Part shown: positions 25,662 to 33,435 of the stretch, in pieces
Position numbering within the stretch: position 1 is the stretch's first letter
How the letters are laid out: every line of letters starts with the position of its first letter
From: Pelotalea chapellei
GTDB lineage: Bacteria; Desulfobacterota; Desulfuromonadia; Geobacterales; Pseudopelobacteraceae
Direction: 5' to 3'
Assembly (NCBI RefSeq): GCF_018531195.1
Contig: NZ_JAHDYS010000002.1
Span: 62,001-126,000, forward strand
Length of the DNA: 64,000 nt
Position numbers and translations under genes: made by a program
Notes under the pieces: generated by a model
The model's database searches: none
What the model saw: only the letters and a program-made list of their open reading frames with translations
What the model was told of the DNA's origin: nothing

Positions 25662-26901
25662 TTGTTAAGTTAAAACTGTTCACCATCATCACCGGGATAA
25701 AAATAATCCACATATAATCAAATTTTCCGATGTAGGGGTTTGTGGCCGTCGCAATTAAAAATGAAAAAAAACCTGCCAGAAAACACAAAGAAAATAAACG
25801 GGTTTGATGGTCCAAAGCTGGCAAAAAAATAAACTTCAACTGCCGCCACACCAGATATATAATTCCACTTAGATAAACAAGGAAACAAAGAATACCGTAA
25901 TGGTAAATTACTGACACATAAAATAATTCATAAGCCCATGGCTGTTCAAACGACCTTGAATAGCTCGCCGCAGCACCGGCTCCCGCACCAATAATTACAT
26001 TTTGGCTAATTCCTTCCTTCAAAGCTTCATACTGAAACTTCCGTTCAAGATTGCTTTCATTGGATTGAAAGTCAAAGATTGATTGAAAATTATTTAATAG
26101 TAAATCTTTATTTTGCAAACCCATCGAAAGAAGAAAAAGAATAAAAGCGATCATTACCGCACATAGGAGCATCAATCTCGGACCTGAAATTTTGGGAACC
26201 TGTTTAGGAAAAAATATTTTACCCACGGCTATGATTCCGCAAAATGACAGCATCGATAAACCGAAGGATAAGTAAATTGCACGTCTACCGGTCAGCATAA
26301 CAATTACAACAGAGCATAAGAATAAAAGTATGTACTTAACATTAAATTTTGAATCAAATAGAAAACCAATAAAAAAAAATGGGAGAAAGAAAATCAGACT
26401 GGCTACACTAGGCAGGGTAAATAGAAAATAATCATCACCCTGATCAACGACGGCAATATCCCCGTATAGAGATTTAAAAACACCTCCGTCAAGCCCAAAT
26501 GAAGACCCTATATAAAGACCTTGCGACAAGATTAAGATAAATCCAAACCACAAAAAGGCTTTTTGTAATTTTGCTGCATCACCCGGCTTCCAAAAAACAC
26601 CTAACAAAGTAAAGAGCATCGGATAAATTGCCATGACGGTAAGAACTCTGGTGGCACCGGGATTACCCAGACCTTCTCCGTATAAAGACCATATAAAACC
26701 AATAAGGGAAAAGATAAATGATATGATTAAAACGGACTTGGACCATCGCATTTGAAAAGGTCTTTTTACCGCAAGAATCAGAAACCCTCCCATGACCAAA
26801 GTTAGCAAAACGATTTTTATACCCTGCAGAGTAGCGGGGAAAACAATCGATAACATCAGTATTGCTAGAAGTAAGAGGCGCGAAAACGCTTCAATATTCA
26901 T
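25651..26901 (-). CDS. Wzy-like O-antigen/polysaccharide polymerase
   Basis: About 416 residues with roughly ten to twelve hydrophobic helices. A large periplasmic loop near residues 270-330 contains the GAGAGAAASYS and PWAYELFYVSVIYHYGI stretches, resembling the Wzy/ligase loop (Wzy_C). Sequence of polymerases diverges, so the call rests on topology, loop position and being the only such gene in the locus. The ATG at 26901 directly follows the GT2 stop; a TTG eight codons earlier is an alternative. Base composition is AT-rich compared with genes outside the locus. Confidence 0.78.
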   Translation of the reverse strand: MNIEAFSRLLLLAILMLSIVFPATLQGIKIVLLTLVMGGFLILAVKRPFQMRWSKSVLIISFIFSLIGFIWSLYGEGLGNPGATRVLTVMAIYPMLFTLLGVFWKPGDAAKLQKAFLWFGFILILSQGLYIGSSFGLDGGVFKSLYGDIAVVDQGDDYFLFTLPSVASLIFFLPFFFIGFLFDSKFNVKYILLFLCSVVIVMLTGRRAIYLSFGLSMLSFCGIIAVGKIFFPKQVPKISGPRLMLLCAVMIAFILFLLSMGLQNKDLLLNNFQSIFDFQSNESNLERKFQYEALKEGISQNVIIGAGAGAAASYSRSFEQPWAYELFYVSVIYHYGILCFLVYLSGIIYLVWRQLKFIFLPALDHQTRLFSLCFLAGFFSFLIATATNPYIGKFDYMWIIFIPVMMVNSFNLTNEV

Positions 26902-26902
26902 A

Positions 26903-27793
26903 TTACTTACCAACAAGCAACGCAAATACTGCTAAATAATTTTTAAAGTATAGGGGATTGTGTAACCATGAGCGGATATAATGTTTTAAAGCATGGGAAG
27001 GTTCTTTCCAACCTGCGCAAAAACGACCAGTTGCAAAATAAACCTGTGCTTTTTCTTTTGGAGTTAGTTCAGCAAATCGTGGCAGTTTTTCCATTCGAGA
27101 AACATTGAACTCTCTTTGCAGCACCTGTTTTCGAGCATTGTCCTGGCGGGCTGACATCATGGGGTGCAGGCGGTAATCTGCTACAGGGTCAGCATGATAT
27201 ATAAATGGATATTTCTCTGCTAGACGTACCCACAAATCCCAATCAGCAATCTGTATTTTCGTAGGATGGTGGACTCCACCAACTTTATTGATAGCAGCAC
27301 GGCGAACCATCGCGGAATGTACAGCCATCATATTGCCGCAGCAAAGAGGGTAGAATACATCCCCCTGTTTGTGCTGCAAGGGATATTGTTCCGATTCCAG
27401 GTGCGTGCGTTTACCATTCTGATCGCAAAACCAGGTATCTCCGTATACAACTCCAACGTCGGAATTCATGTCTAGAAGGGCAACCTGTATTGCCAGTTTT
27501 TCTGGCAAAATCCGGTCATCGGCGTCGAGCAGGACAATATATTCTCCCCTAGAAATGCTGAACGCAGTGTTCCGTGCTGCAGCCCCTCCCGAATTAGCCT
27601 GGTGAACCAGTTTAATTCGGGGATCACGATCTATAAAACTCTGAACAATCGTGGCTGTGGCATCAGTGGACCCGTCATCACAGATAACAAGTTCCCAGTC
27701 TGCAAAAGTCTGGTCAAGAACACTTTGGATTGTTTCTGCGACATAGAACTCAGCATTGTAGGCTGCTACAAGTATACTTACCCGTGTGGTCAT
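26903..27793 (-). CDS. GT2 family glycosyltransferase
   Basis: About 296 residues of the classical GT2 type: RVSILVAAYNAEFYVAETI, ICDDGSTDATATIV, IVLLDADDRILPEKL with the DAD metal motif, and IADWDLWVRLAEKYPF with the catalytic D-W-D-L-W stretch. It would transfer one sugar of the repeat unit. The ATG start shares one base with the stop of the acyltransferase gene, so translation is coupled along the operon. Confidence 0.92.
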   Translation of the reverse strand: MTTRVSILVAAYNAEFYVAETIQSVLDQTFADWELVICDDGSTDATATIVQSFIDRDPRIKLVHQANSGGAAARNTAFSISRGEYIVLLDADDRILPEKLAIQVALLDMNSDVGVVYGDTWFCDQNGKRTHLESEQYPLQHKQGDVFYPLCCGNMMAVHSAMVRRAAINKVGGVHHPTKIQIADWDLWVRLAEKYPFIYHADPVADYRLHPMMSARQDNARKQVLQREFNVSRMEKLPRFAELTPKEKAQVYFATGRFCAGWKEPSHALKHYIRSWLHNPLYFKNYLAVFALLVGK

Positions 27794-28311
27794 CAATACT
27801 TATCCATCAGTTGTTTCTGCTGTGCCACGATTTCCTTGAGAGTCACAGGATTTCGCCAGTCAAATACAGCCTCCTGCAGGTCCGATTCCCGCTTTTTTGC
27901 TAATTCTCGTGTGGTACATATAACCTTCGCCGGGATGCCTGCCACAACGGTGCCTGGTGGAACATCCCGGGTTACAACGGCATTAGAGCCAATCACAACA
28001 TCATCACCAATTATCAGCCCAGGCATAATAACCGCCCCGTAACCTATAAAAACCCTATTCCCTATTTTCACTGGTTTAAATACATACTTACCCGTAGTTG
28101 GCAACAAGGATGCATCATGAGTAAGGACAACGGATTTAGGGGCAAAAACACAGTATTCTCCAATTTCTATTAGCTGTGGACAAATCCCGTCAAGATTTTC
28201 AAAATTATAGCTTGTGCCGACCCCTATTTTGAGATTTTGATATCTATTATATTTTGATTCCTCAATCTTCTTTCGAAATTTATCTATGACTTTAAGCACT
28301 AGATTAAGCAA
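27793..28311 (-). CDS. Hexapeptide-repeat acyltransferase
   Basis: A left-handed beta-helix acyltransferase of about 172 residues. Its repeats run through VFIGYGAVIMPGLIIGDDVVIGSNAVVTRDVPPGTVVAGIPA-type coils with the conserved histidine in VLTHDASLL, and the family C-terminal GNPAK-like AGIPAKVI. It probably O-acetylates the glycan. A TTG at 28311 sits five bases after GGGAGG, making it the best start; the frame is open to 28326. It overlaps the 3' end of the flippase gene. Confidence 0.85.
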   Translation of the reverse strand: MLNLVLKVIDKFRKKIEESKYNRYQNLKIGVGTSYNFENLDGICPQLIEIGEYCVFAPKSVVLTHDASLLPTTGKYVFKPVKIGNRVFIGYGAVIMPGLIIGDDVVIGSNAVVTRDVPPGTVVAGIPAKVICTTRELAKKRESDLQEAVFDWRNPVTLKEIVAQQKQLMDKY

Positions 28312-29749
28312 AGCGTCCTCCCGCAAACTTTATATTTTTCATGATTTCACGAAAAAAGCTCTGATTTCTTAAGATTAGGAAACAGGCAAACAGATAAGTG
28401 GAAAGAAACAAGGGGATGATAATTGCAACCCTAAGCAATGAGCTCCAGTCCATGAATATAGTGAAGAAAGGCATTATTATTGAAAGCATAACAAAGAGGT
28501 AAAATCCCGGCATACTAAACTGAGGACAACATTTTTTTATAAAAGGAAGTACTTCATAAAAAATAACTGACATTGCGAAGATGCTCCCTGCACAATAGGA
28601 AGCCGCTATACCTATGATTCCATTATATGAGCCGAGCCAAACACCAAGAACTATGCTCAAAGCTAAGCCTGCTGCAAAAGCAGCGGTGCCATGCATGGTT
28701 TTGTTCCGGACTACAGTAGAGAGATTTGCCAGCCGAGCGACCCCATAAGCAGTTTGTGCTGCACAAACGCACGCAACGAAGGCAAAACCTGCAAAAAGAT
28801 CAGCACGCGCCACCAGCTTCATCAGGATCCAAGTACTTGCGGTCAAGACAAAACCGACACTAGATGTTGATATCAGCAATATTGTGAGCCCGGAAAGCAG
28901 AGACTTGATTGCATTTTCATCACGTCCACCATTTTCCGACATGTATGGGAAAAAGATGGAACAGACTGGATTAATCAACTGCCCTGAAAGTATTGCGATT
29001 GAAAAGGTGGCCGCGTAGGAAGCCAAAGCTTTTAGATCCAGTTGTTGTATAACCAGAAAACGACCATAGTTGTTAAGGCCCCAAATCATGATGAAGCTGA
29101 AAAACAGAGGCCATGCCACAGACCAATTGGAGCGAATCCATCCCCGGCTCTGACTAAGCTGGGCTCTCGTGAATGAAATTGCAGTTTTGTATCGCCAGCC
29201 TGCCTTCCAAAGCAACAGCTCAAAAAGAATTGCAAACATAGCGACGTAAAGTATGTTTTTCAGCCAGAATCCCAGTATCAATGAAAAAAGCTGAAACAAC
29301 TGTTGAATAATCTGGAGGCGGGAATACGCCGTGAAACTACGTTCAGCCTGAAAACACAACAGTGTAAGTTGATTACCGGATAAAGCCAGAACGTACACAA
29401 GAAACAATCCCACCATCAAATAAGCTTCCTCACCCCAAATCCATTGAGAAAAGGTCATCGGAGACAGAAAAGCGCAAACAGATAAAAGTAAAAGATTTAA
29501 GAGCATTAAATGTGCGAGGCCATTGAAAACTAGCCGATGATCCTGTGGCCTGTTTACCAGTGATGTAACCAGAGGGGCATCAAAGTTTACCGCAATGAAC
29601 TGAACTGCAAACATTGAGACTACAAAAAATTGGGCGAGCATGGCGTAATCATGGTCGCCGAATTGAACCATGATTTTCAGGGCAACAAAGCCCTTAATCA
29701 TCGTAAAGAGCATCACGCCCATCTGACTGGTTAGTGCCTTTGCTTTCAA
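28304..29749 (-). CDS. Wzx-type polysaccharide flippase
   Basis: A 481-residue integral membrane protein with about 12 to 14 hydrophobic helices and few charged stretches, the usual size and profile of Wzx translocases in the MOP superfamily. It would move the undecaprenyl-linked repeat unit to the periplasm for the polymerase. The start appears to be TTG with GGAAAG upstream; ATG at 29722 is possible. The gene is AT-rich, like the polymerase, and is followed by the overlapping acyltransferase. Confidence 0.82.
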   Translation of the reverse strand: MKAKALTSQMGVMLFTMIKGFVALKIMVQFGDHDYAMLAQFFVVSMFAVQFIAVNFDAPLVTSLVNRPQDHRLVFNGLAHLMLLNLLLLSVCAFLSPMTFSQWIWGEEAYLMVGLFLVYVLALSGNQLTLLCFQAERSFTAYSRLQIIQQLFQLFSLILGFWLKNILYVAMFAILFELLLWKAGWRYKTAISFTRAQLSQSRGWIRSNWSVAWPLFFSFIMIWGLNNYGRFLVIQQLDLKALASYAATFSIAILSGQLINPVCSIFFPYMSENGGRDENAIKSLLSGLTILLISTSSVGFVLTASTWILMKLVARADLFAGFAFVACVCAAQTAYGVARLANLSTVVRNKTMHGTAAFAAGLALSIVLGVWLGSYNGIIGIAASYCAGSIFAMSVIFYEVLPFIKKCCPQFSMPGFYLFVMLSIIMPFFTIFMDWSSLLRVAIIIPLFLSTYLFACFLILRNQSFFREIMKNIKFAGGRFA

Positions 29750-29930
29750 TTATATTCTTTCCGACGAATGAGCAATCTTCGCACACAACCTCTCTTTGAC
29801 TCTAAGTCTCGAAAATCCCCAAGACTCAATTGCAATCAGTATCCTGGTAAACCTGTTCCCTTACACTGCTAACGACCATGATAGCTAGCTCTGACGTGGT
29901 AGTAGGTTGGAGATTTAATTGTAATGATCA

Positions 29931-30980
29931 TTAACCCTCCGCCCTTTTCTCCCGCTCAGCCATCTTCAAATCTTCATCAGTCATCATATTCACCAACTGC
30001 TCAAAACTTGTCTTAATCTCCCAGCCCAGCTCGCGCCTGGCCTTTGACGGGTCACCCAGCAGCAGATCCACCTCGGCCGGACGGAAATATTTGGGATCGA
30101 TCTGGATCACCACGTTACCGGTGGTGGTATCGATACCTTTTTCGCCTTCACCCTCCCCTTCCCATTTCAGCGGCATGCCGAGACGGGCAAAGACCTTTTC
30201 TGCAAAGGTGCGAACCATGTAGGTCTCGCCGGTGGCGATGACGTAATCGTCTGCCTTCTCCTGCTGCAGCATCAGCCACATTGCTTCCACGTAATCCCCT
30301 GCAAACCCCCAGTCGCGCTTGGCGTCCAGGTTACCCAGGTAGAGACAGTTCTGGATACCCAGCTTGATCCGTGCAGCAGCACGGGTAATTTTGCGCGTAA
30401 CGAAAGTCTCGCCGCGGCGGGGCGATTCATGGTTGAAGAGGATGCCGTTACAGGCATACATGTTGTAGCTTTCGCGGTAGTTCTGGGTGATGTAGAAGGC
30501 ATAGGCCTTGGCGCAGGCATAGGGGGAGCGGGGATAAAAAGGAGTGGTCTCCTTCTGGGGTGTTTCAACTACTTTGCCATATAGCTCGGAAGAGGAGGCC
30601 TGATAGAATTTTGTGTTGAGGCCGGTCTCGCGGATCCCCTCCAGGATGCGCACGGCACCCAGGGCATCAACTTCGCCCGTATACTCCGGCACATCGAAGG
30701 AAACGCGCACATGGCTCTGGGCGCCCAGGTTGTAAATCTCTTCCGGTTGAATGTTGCGCAACAGAGTGTTGATTGAGCTTGCATCGTTCAGGTCACCGTA
30801 GTGCAGGAACAGGCGGACGTCTTTTTCATGGGGATCGCGGTAAATGTGGTTGATACGTCCGGTATTGAAGGAAGAGGAGCGGCGGATCATGCCATGAACT
30901 TCGTAACCCTTGGCAAGCAGCAATTCAGCTAAATAGGAACCATCCTGACCGGTGATACCGGTGATGAGTGCTTTTTTCAT
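29931..30980 (-). CDS. gmd: GDP-mannose 4,6-dehydratase
   Basis: A 349-residue extended SDR enzyme with [20 protein letters not shown], the NADP arginine-rich [11 protein letters not shown], the catalytic SSELYGKV and [15 protein letters not shown] (Tyr-x3-Lys). It converts GDP-mannose to GDP-4-keto-6-deoxymannose, precursor of fucose, rhamnose, perosamine or colitose. GGAGCG lies before the ATG. No partner reductase or aminotransferase for the product is seen in the window, so the end sugar is unknown. Its composition is GC-rich, unlike the flippase next to it. Confidence 0.96.
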   Translation of the reverse strand: MKKALITGITGQDGSYLAELLLAKGYEVHGMIRRSSSFNTGRINHIYRDPHEKDVRLFLHYGDLNDASSINTLLRNIQPEEIYNLGAQSHVRVSFDVPEYTGEVDALGAVRILEGIRETGLNTKFYQASSSELYGKVVETPQKETTPFYPRSPYACAKAYAFYITQNYRESYNMYACNGILFNHESPRRGETFVTRKITRAAARIKLGIQNCLYLGNLDAKRDWGFAGDYVEAMWLMLQQEKADDYVIATGETYMVRTFAEKVFARLGMPLKWEGEGEGEKGIDTTTGNVVIQIDPKYFRPAEVDLLLGDPSKARRELGWEIKTSFEQLVNMMTDEDLKMAEREKRAEG

Positions 30981-31086
30981 GTAGACGCTCCAGCATGAGA
31001 TTTGGCCTTTTGAAAGACTGAAAAAATTATCATAAAAAAGGTAAAAAATCTTTAAAAACCTGCATTAATTCCCAGGTGGAACCTGC

Positions 31087-31121
31087 AGAAGGCCTCACAC
31101 GCATACCCGTTGAGGCCTTCT
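31087..31121. terminator. Perfect 11-bp hairpin between RIO kinase and gmd
   Basis: AGAAGGCCTCA and TGAGGCCTTCT pair perfectly around a 13-base loop, 33 bp beyond the RIO kinase stop. No T-run follows, so if it ends transcription it may need other factors or act as a 3' stabiliser. Confidence 0.5.
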
Positions 31122-31153
31122 CTGTCTTGAAACAGCACCATGAGGAGGGGGCG

Positions 31154-31990
31154 CTACCCCCTGGACTGATAGCGTTCATGCCAGAGCCTGGCTGAATCAA
31201 TATCCTGCATCACACCCTTGACATCGGCAGGAATGCCGCTCTGCACAAAGCGGCCGGTCAGCTTGATGCCGGGGGCGAGTTCTCCGCAGGCATAGAGCTT
31301 CCAGATCTCCCTGCCGTAGTCGGTGGTAAGCACATCGGGGGCAAAACGACCGAAGTAGGCGGTCATGTTTTCCACATCCCGCAGCAGAAGTTTGCTCGCA
31401 TTGTTATTTCCCGCTGCGTCAATTGCCTGGGGCAAATCAATAATGACCAGTCCGTCGCTGCCTGCAAGCACATTGTACTCGGAGAGATCACCATGCACGA
31501 GGCCGGCGCAAAGCATGAGCACAATCTGATTGATCATTGCCTTGTGGTACTCTCTCGCCTGCTCCTCCGTTAGGCGAATATCATTGAGCCGTGGCGCAAC
31601 ATCACCATTGGCATCAACCACCAGCTCCATCAGCAGCACTCCGTCGATATAGCTGTAGATCTTCGGCACACGCACGTCAGCATCGGCAAGTCGCTGCAGG
31701 GCTACCACTTCGGCATTATGCCAGGCACCTTCCTGTTCCTTGCGGCCATAACGGGAATTCTTCTCCATGGCGCGCGCCTGGCGGCTGTTCCTGACCTTGC
31801 GCCCTTCCTGGTACTGGGCCTGATGGCTGAAGCTGCGCTTGCCTGCTTCCTTGTACACCTTGGCACAGCGAACCTCTCCCTTGGAAAGCACCACATAGAC
31901 CTCGGCTTCCTTGCCGCTCATGAGCTGACAGACCACCTCGTCAACAAGTCCATTCTGTACCGATGTTTCAAGACTCTTGGGAATTTTCAT
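31154..31990 (-). CDS. RIO1-like atypical protein kinase
   Basis: A 278-residue protein with the full RIO signature: SGKEAEVY phosphate loop (25-31), the ATP lysine in CAKVYK (44), catalytic loop HGDLSEYN (166-173) and metal-binding IDLPQA (184-189). The region between residues 50 and 90 is very basic, as in RIO1. Archaeal and eukaryotic RIO kinases act in small-subunit ribosome maturation; bacterial roles are largely unknown. It starts 20 bp after the stop of the RbgA-like gene, suggesting one operon and possibly a shared role in ribosome assembly. Confidence 0.92.
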   Translation of the reverse strand: MKIPKSLETSVQNGLVDEVVCQLMSGKEAEVYVVLSKGEVRCAKVYKEAGKRSFSHQAQYQEGRKVRNSRQARAMEKNSRYGRKEQEGAWHNAEVVALQRLADADVRVPKIYSYIDGVLLMELVVDANGDVAPRLNDIRLTEEQAREYHKAMINQIVLMLCAGLVHGDLSEYNVLAGSDGLVIIDLPQAIDAAGNNNASKLLLRDVENMTAYFGRFAPDVLTTDYGREIWKLYACGELAPGIKLTGRFVQSGIPADVKGVMQDIDSARLWHERYQSRG

Positions 31991-32010
31991 ATGTTCTCAC
32001 TATCACAAAA

Positions 32011-32889
32011 TTATATTGAGGGCTCACAACTCACTTGGGCTGCTGTTTCCGTCGGAATTGCCGTTTCAGGCTCTTCAAAACTGATTCGTCCAACCTTCCC
32101 TGCCCGAAGCTCCCGCAGAAAAGCTTCTGCCGCCCTGTGCAGGTCAACCACCCCTCCACTGGCCAGGCAACCGAGACAGCGGCCGATTGCTTCTATGACT
32201 TCGTAGGGTTCTTCAGACAGTTCGGAGAGCTTGTATCGCGCTTTGAGCAGCTCGGGATAACGTCGCACCATGAATTCTGCAGCGAAAAGGCCGACGTTTG
32301 TGTAGTCAAGAGCGTTGGCACCAATGGCGCCGCTGGTTGCCAGGCGATAAGCCCCCCCTTGATCGCTCATTTCCGGCCAGAGCAGCCCGGGTGTGTCGAA
32401 AAGGTGGATGCCGTTACGCAGGTCAATCTGCTGAGCGCGGACGGTAATGGCCGGCTTGTCGCCGACCTTGGCCATACACTTGCCTGCCAGAGTGTTAATC
32501 AAGGTGGACTTTCCCACATTGGGAATGCCGACCACCATGGCACGCACCGGATATCCGGGATTGCCCCGCTTTGGAACCAGATGTTTGCAAAGCTTGATCA
32601 ACTGCTTCACCTCGGCGAGCTGTTTTGCCGACAGCGGCAGAGCGCGAATACCGGAAACAGTTTGAAAACTGCGGACCCAAGCGGTAGTGACGGCAGGATC
32701 AGCCAGATCATGTTTGTTCAACACCTTTATGCAGGGCTTGTTGCGGCGCAGTTCTTCCAGCAGGTGATTCGAGCTGGAGAAGGGGAGGCGGGCGTCAAGG
32801 ACTTCTATAATCACATCGGTTCTGCGAATCAGTTCCGAAATTTCCTCATGGGCCTTGCTCATGTGGCCGGGGTACCATCTAATCGTCAT
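32011..32889 (-). CDS. rbgA: Ribosome biogenesis GTPase RbgA/YlqF
   Basis: A 292-residue circularly permuted GTPase. The G4 motif NKHD (58-61) comes before G1 GIPNVGKST (121-129) and G3 DTPG (165-168). The N-terminal IRWYPGHMSKA is diagnostic for YlqF/RbgA, which promotes late 50S subunit assembly. The motif order is normal for the family, not a rearrangement. Start ATG at 32889 fits the family. It is the first gene of a likely two-gene operon with the RIO kinase. Confidence 0.95.
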   Translation of the reverse strand: MTIRWYPGHMSKAHEEISELIRRTDVIIEVLDARLPFSSSNHLLEELRRNKPCIKVLNKHDLADPAVTTAWVRSFQTVSGIRALPLSAKQLAEVKQLIKLCKHLVPKRGNPGYPVRAMVVGIPNVGKSTLINTLAGKCMAKVGDKPAITVRAQQIDLRNGIHLFDTPGLLWPEMSDQGGAYRLATSGAIGANALDYTNVGLFAAEFMVRRYPELLKARYKLSELSEEPYEVIEAIGRCLGCLASGGVVDLHRAAEAFLRELRAGKVGRISFEEPETAIPTETAAQVSCEPSI

Positions 32890-33435
32890 GTAGGTCTTTT
32901 CCTCTGTAATCTAACAATTGCTACTGTAGGTCATAGAATAGCATAGGCACATATAAAACAATGAGGTTTATATGCTGGATGCAACTGAAGGTGGTGGTGC
33001 CTTTTCTCTGAAAATTATTGTACTTAATATTTCATTGTGAAATTTGAAAGGGCGCAAAGCTGTACTAACCAAATGAAAAGGAATATTTTTCCGTGTGCTA
33101 CGTTTCCGTGAGATTAAAGAGTGCATCAATTGAAAACACTGTGCAAATATTTTGTTGAATTTTCTAATGTATTTAAGCTAAAGATACTTCCGCCATTCCC
33201 TTTATATTTGAAGGCAGCAGGCCACGTAACTTGGGTACCTACATCCCCTGCATTCCTCGCAATTTTCCCCCAAGTTAGCCACAACTAACACTACCGCTGC
33301 TGCGCATTCTTTAACCGTCCATCAGCAATCACTTTTTAGCAGAAACATGACCAACAATCCACATTGCTTATCTGTGTCGAACATAATTACTTCTCCGCTT
33401 TTTGCTGACCTGCAGTAATCACATAAGGAGGTTGT
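32890..33435. other. 546-bp AT-rich divergent intergenic region
   Basis: This stretch separates rbgA from the amidohydrolase gene and holds no credible coding frame; the minus-strand frame that crosses into the amidohydrolase is a shadow. It contains an inverted repeat TAACTTGGG/CCCAAGTTA (33227-33235 and 33269-33277) with a 33-base loop, and AAGGAGG before the amidohydrolase start. Promoters for both genes are expected here, but none is clear. Confidence 0.5.

Noticed and set aside
32035-32946. 303-codon plus-strand open frame
   Set aside because: Antisense to rbgA, which has all its GTPase motifs on the other strand.
33020-33115. Possible cyclic di-GMP (GEMM) riboswitch
   Set aside because: GAAAGGGCGCAAAGC resembles the 3' side of the GEMM core, but the 5' strand with its GGCAAACC-type partner is missing and no second helix with receptor is seen.
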